Source: Sympetrum striolatum (taxonomy: Eukaryota > Arthropoda > Insecta > Odonata > Libellulidae). Taken from it: 64,000 nt of DNA. The position numbers and the translations under genes were made by a program. Location: assembly GCA_947579665.1 (NCBI GenBank), contig OX388349.1, positions 42,851,854 through 42,915,853 of the forward strand, written 5' to 3'. Below, in pieces: positions 62,201-64,000 of this stretch. How positions within the stretch are numbered: position 1 is the first letter of the stretch; each line of letters starts with the position of its first letter. The notes under the pieces are model-generated. The model had not been told where the DNA came from, did not search any database, and saw only the letters and a program-made list of their open reading frames with translations.

Positions 62201-62390
62201 TAAAAATTATGGAAGTATTGGCGAAATATTTGCAATATTTTTATATTTCAGAATTTTTTTCCTAAAATTGAGAAATTCAAGTTAAATTTTGACTAATATT
62301 GAAGATAATTTTTACAAATTTTCAAAGATTTTCAGAAAGTTATTTCTTTCTCACCAAATTTTTGAAAAAATGCCGAAATATTTGCAATTT
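59291..62390 (+). repeat. Higher-order repeat copy 5, partial
   Basis: Matches copy 1 from about 43258 on with a constant offset near 16,035 bp (landmarks at 43928 and 59963, and at about 45310 and 61345). It carries copy-1 type variants at all three diagnostic sites. After about 62390 the order changes again and from about 63115 it follows the segment seen at 51128 and 55898. Confidence 0.75.
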
Positions 62391-64000
62391 TTTTAAAATA
62401 TTTCTGTTTCTTTATTTTTTTTCCTTAAATATGAGACATTCGGTAGCAATTTGACAATAATTGATGATAATTATTACAAAATTGCATAGATTTTTCAAAA
62501 AAAAATGTTTTTTCAAGAAATTACGGAAAAAATTGCGAAAAATTTAAAATATTTTAATATTTCAGTTTTTCCGATTTCTATTATTAAAATTTAAGAAATT
62601 CAAGATAAATATTGACTAAAATTGAAGAAATTAATTCAATCATACCAAATATTTTTCAAAAAGTTTTTTTTTATTACAAATTACGGAAAAATTGCCTAAA
62701 TATTTGCAATTTTTTTAAGTATTTCTGTTTTTTGGATTATTTTTCAAACATTTGAGAAATTCAAGATAAATTTTGACTAGTATTCAGAAAGTAATATCTT
62801 TCTTATCAAACGTTTGAAAAATTGGTTAGTTTCTTGAAATTTTTTCTTAAATTTGAGAATAAAACATAAATTGTTTCTAACTTTGACGATATTTATTACA
62901 GATATCAAAAGATTTTTATTTATTTCCACAAATTACGTCAAAATTGGCAAAATATTTGCAGTTTTTTTAATTAATTTAATTTTCCTGGTTTTTTTTTCTT
63001 AAATTTGAGAAATAAAACATAAATTAAATCAAAAAACGATAATATTTAATACAAATATTAAAATATTTTTCAAAAAATTTTTTTTTCTCATAAAATTTGG
63101 AAAAATTGCCGAAATATTTGCAATTCTATACTTCCTATTTTTTTCTTAAATTTGAGGCATTCAAGCTTTCTTTTGACTAATATTTAAGATAATTATTACA
63201 AAATTTCTTTTTTCTCATTTATTTCGGAAAAATTCGGAAAGTTTTTGCAATTTTTTTAAATAATTTAGTTTTTTGGCTTTTTCCTTTAAAATTGAAAACT
63301 TAAATATATATTCTGTCAAAATTAATGATATTAATTACAAATATCAAAAGAGTTTTCAAAAAGTCATTTTTTATTACAAATTATGAAGTATTGGCGTAAT
63401 ATTTGCAATTTTTTTATATTTCAGAATTTTTTTCTTAAAATTGAGAAATTCAAGTTAAATTTTGACAAATATTGAAGATAATTTTTACAAATTTTCAAAG
63501 ATTTTCAGAAAGTTATTTCTTTCTCATCAAATTTTTGAAAAATTGGCAAAATATTTGCAATTTTTTATATTTTAGTTTTCTGATTTTTTTTCTTAAATTT
63601 GAGAAATAAAACATAAATTATGTCTAAAATTGATAATTTTTATTACAAATACCAAAAGATTCTTAAAATTGGCAAAATATTTTGCAATTTTTTCAAATAT
63701 TGTAGTTTTGTTATCCTTAAATTTGAGAAATAAAAGGTAAATTGTCTCTTAAATTGATGATATTTATTACAAATTTCATAAAAGTTTTCAAAAAAAATTT
63801 TTTTTTTCTCATAAATTTTGGAAAAATTGACGAAATATTTGCAATTTTTTTAATATTTCAGTGTTTTTGAAATTTTTTCCTAAAATTTGAGGATTTGAAG
63901 ATAAATTTTGACTAGTATTGAAGAAATTAATACCATCATACCAAAGATTTTTCAAAAAGTTTTTTTTTTCAAAAAATTACGGAAAAATTGTCAAAATATT

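Larger units (their letters stand above)
42769..64000 (+). repeat. AT-rich satellite array, forward block
   Basis: A continuous tandem array of monomers of about 150-162 bp (distances between successive ATTTGCAATTT boxes at 48.9-50.0 kb: 160, 161, 153, 151, 161, 149, 162). Each monomer has a core ACAAATTACGGAAAAATTG then CCGAAATATTTGCAATTTTT, a T-run, TTTCAGTTTTTTGGATTTTT, then TTGAGAAATTCAAG or TTGAGAAATAAAAC, then TTACAAAT...CAAAAGATT and a further T-run. Composition is roughly four-fifths A+T. Short open frames of 60-90 codons recur at the repeat period and are by-products of the repeat, not genes. The array runs off the window end. Confidence 0.95.

Noticed and set aside
41312..64000. Possible CRISPR-like or phage-like array because of regular spacing
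   Set aside because: Repeats are about 157 bp with no unique spacers, there are no cas genes, and the context is eukaryotic. It is satellite DNA.

Overview
This window looks like insect nuclear DNA. It carries an intronless achaete-scute family bHLH gene, a DHRS12-type short-chain dehydrogenase gene split into eight exons with GT-AG introns, a Ty1/copia element primed by an internal initiator-tRNA sequence, and several hAT and pogo/Tigger DNA transposons. No bacterial or organellar genes are visible. The species cannot be named from the sequence alone.

Layout. 1-6392: AT-rich DNA with no gene I can support. 6393-7565 (minus): achaete-scute family gene, inside a GC/CpG-rich island that runs to about 9.2 kb and probably holds its promoter. 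9596-9855: a short non-autonomous hAT element with a perfect 8-bp target duplication. 13.57-13.85 kb: two convergent tRNA-like (SINE-type) heads. 14263-15113: an inverted-repeat element rich in AACGTT motifs. 15385-20174: a structurally complete copia element with two LTRs and a TAATT duplication, but its gag-pol is broken by stops and frameshifts. 21201-21516: another short hAT element. 22321-25530 (plus): DHRS12-like gene, eight coding exons, 320 residues. 26860-30045: a Tigger element with a decayed minus-strand transposase and probably a small hAT element nested in it. 30-36 kb: AT-rich spacer with several old and recent local duplications and palindromes.

36.1-41.3 kb is a pile of nested transposons: the end of a pogo-like element, a 2.45-kb hAT element inserted into it with a perfect 8-bp duplication, then a second Tigger-like element (39387-41311). 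From the right target-site TA of that element (41312) to the window end lies about 22.7 kb of satellite, roughly four-fifths A+T, with a monomer of about 150-162 bp. The first 1.4 kb of satellite runs in the opposite orientation to the rest, with a switch point near 42.74-42.77 kb. Monomers fall into at least two classes arranged in a fixed order, giving higher-order repeats of about 4.3-5.2 kb that look about 98-99% alike by eye where I compared them. Shared variants group copy 1 with copy 5 and copy 2 with copy 3, and several junctions look like unequal exchange in monomer register.

The two host genes are probably functionally unrelated: a proneural transcription factor and an oxidoreductase. 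The most interesting part is the satellite and its transposon-marked edge, which may be a heterochromatin or centromere-type boundary. That role is inference. I see no evidence for a new protein-coding system.
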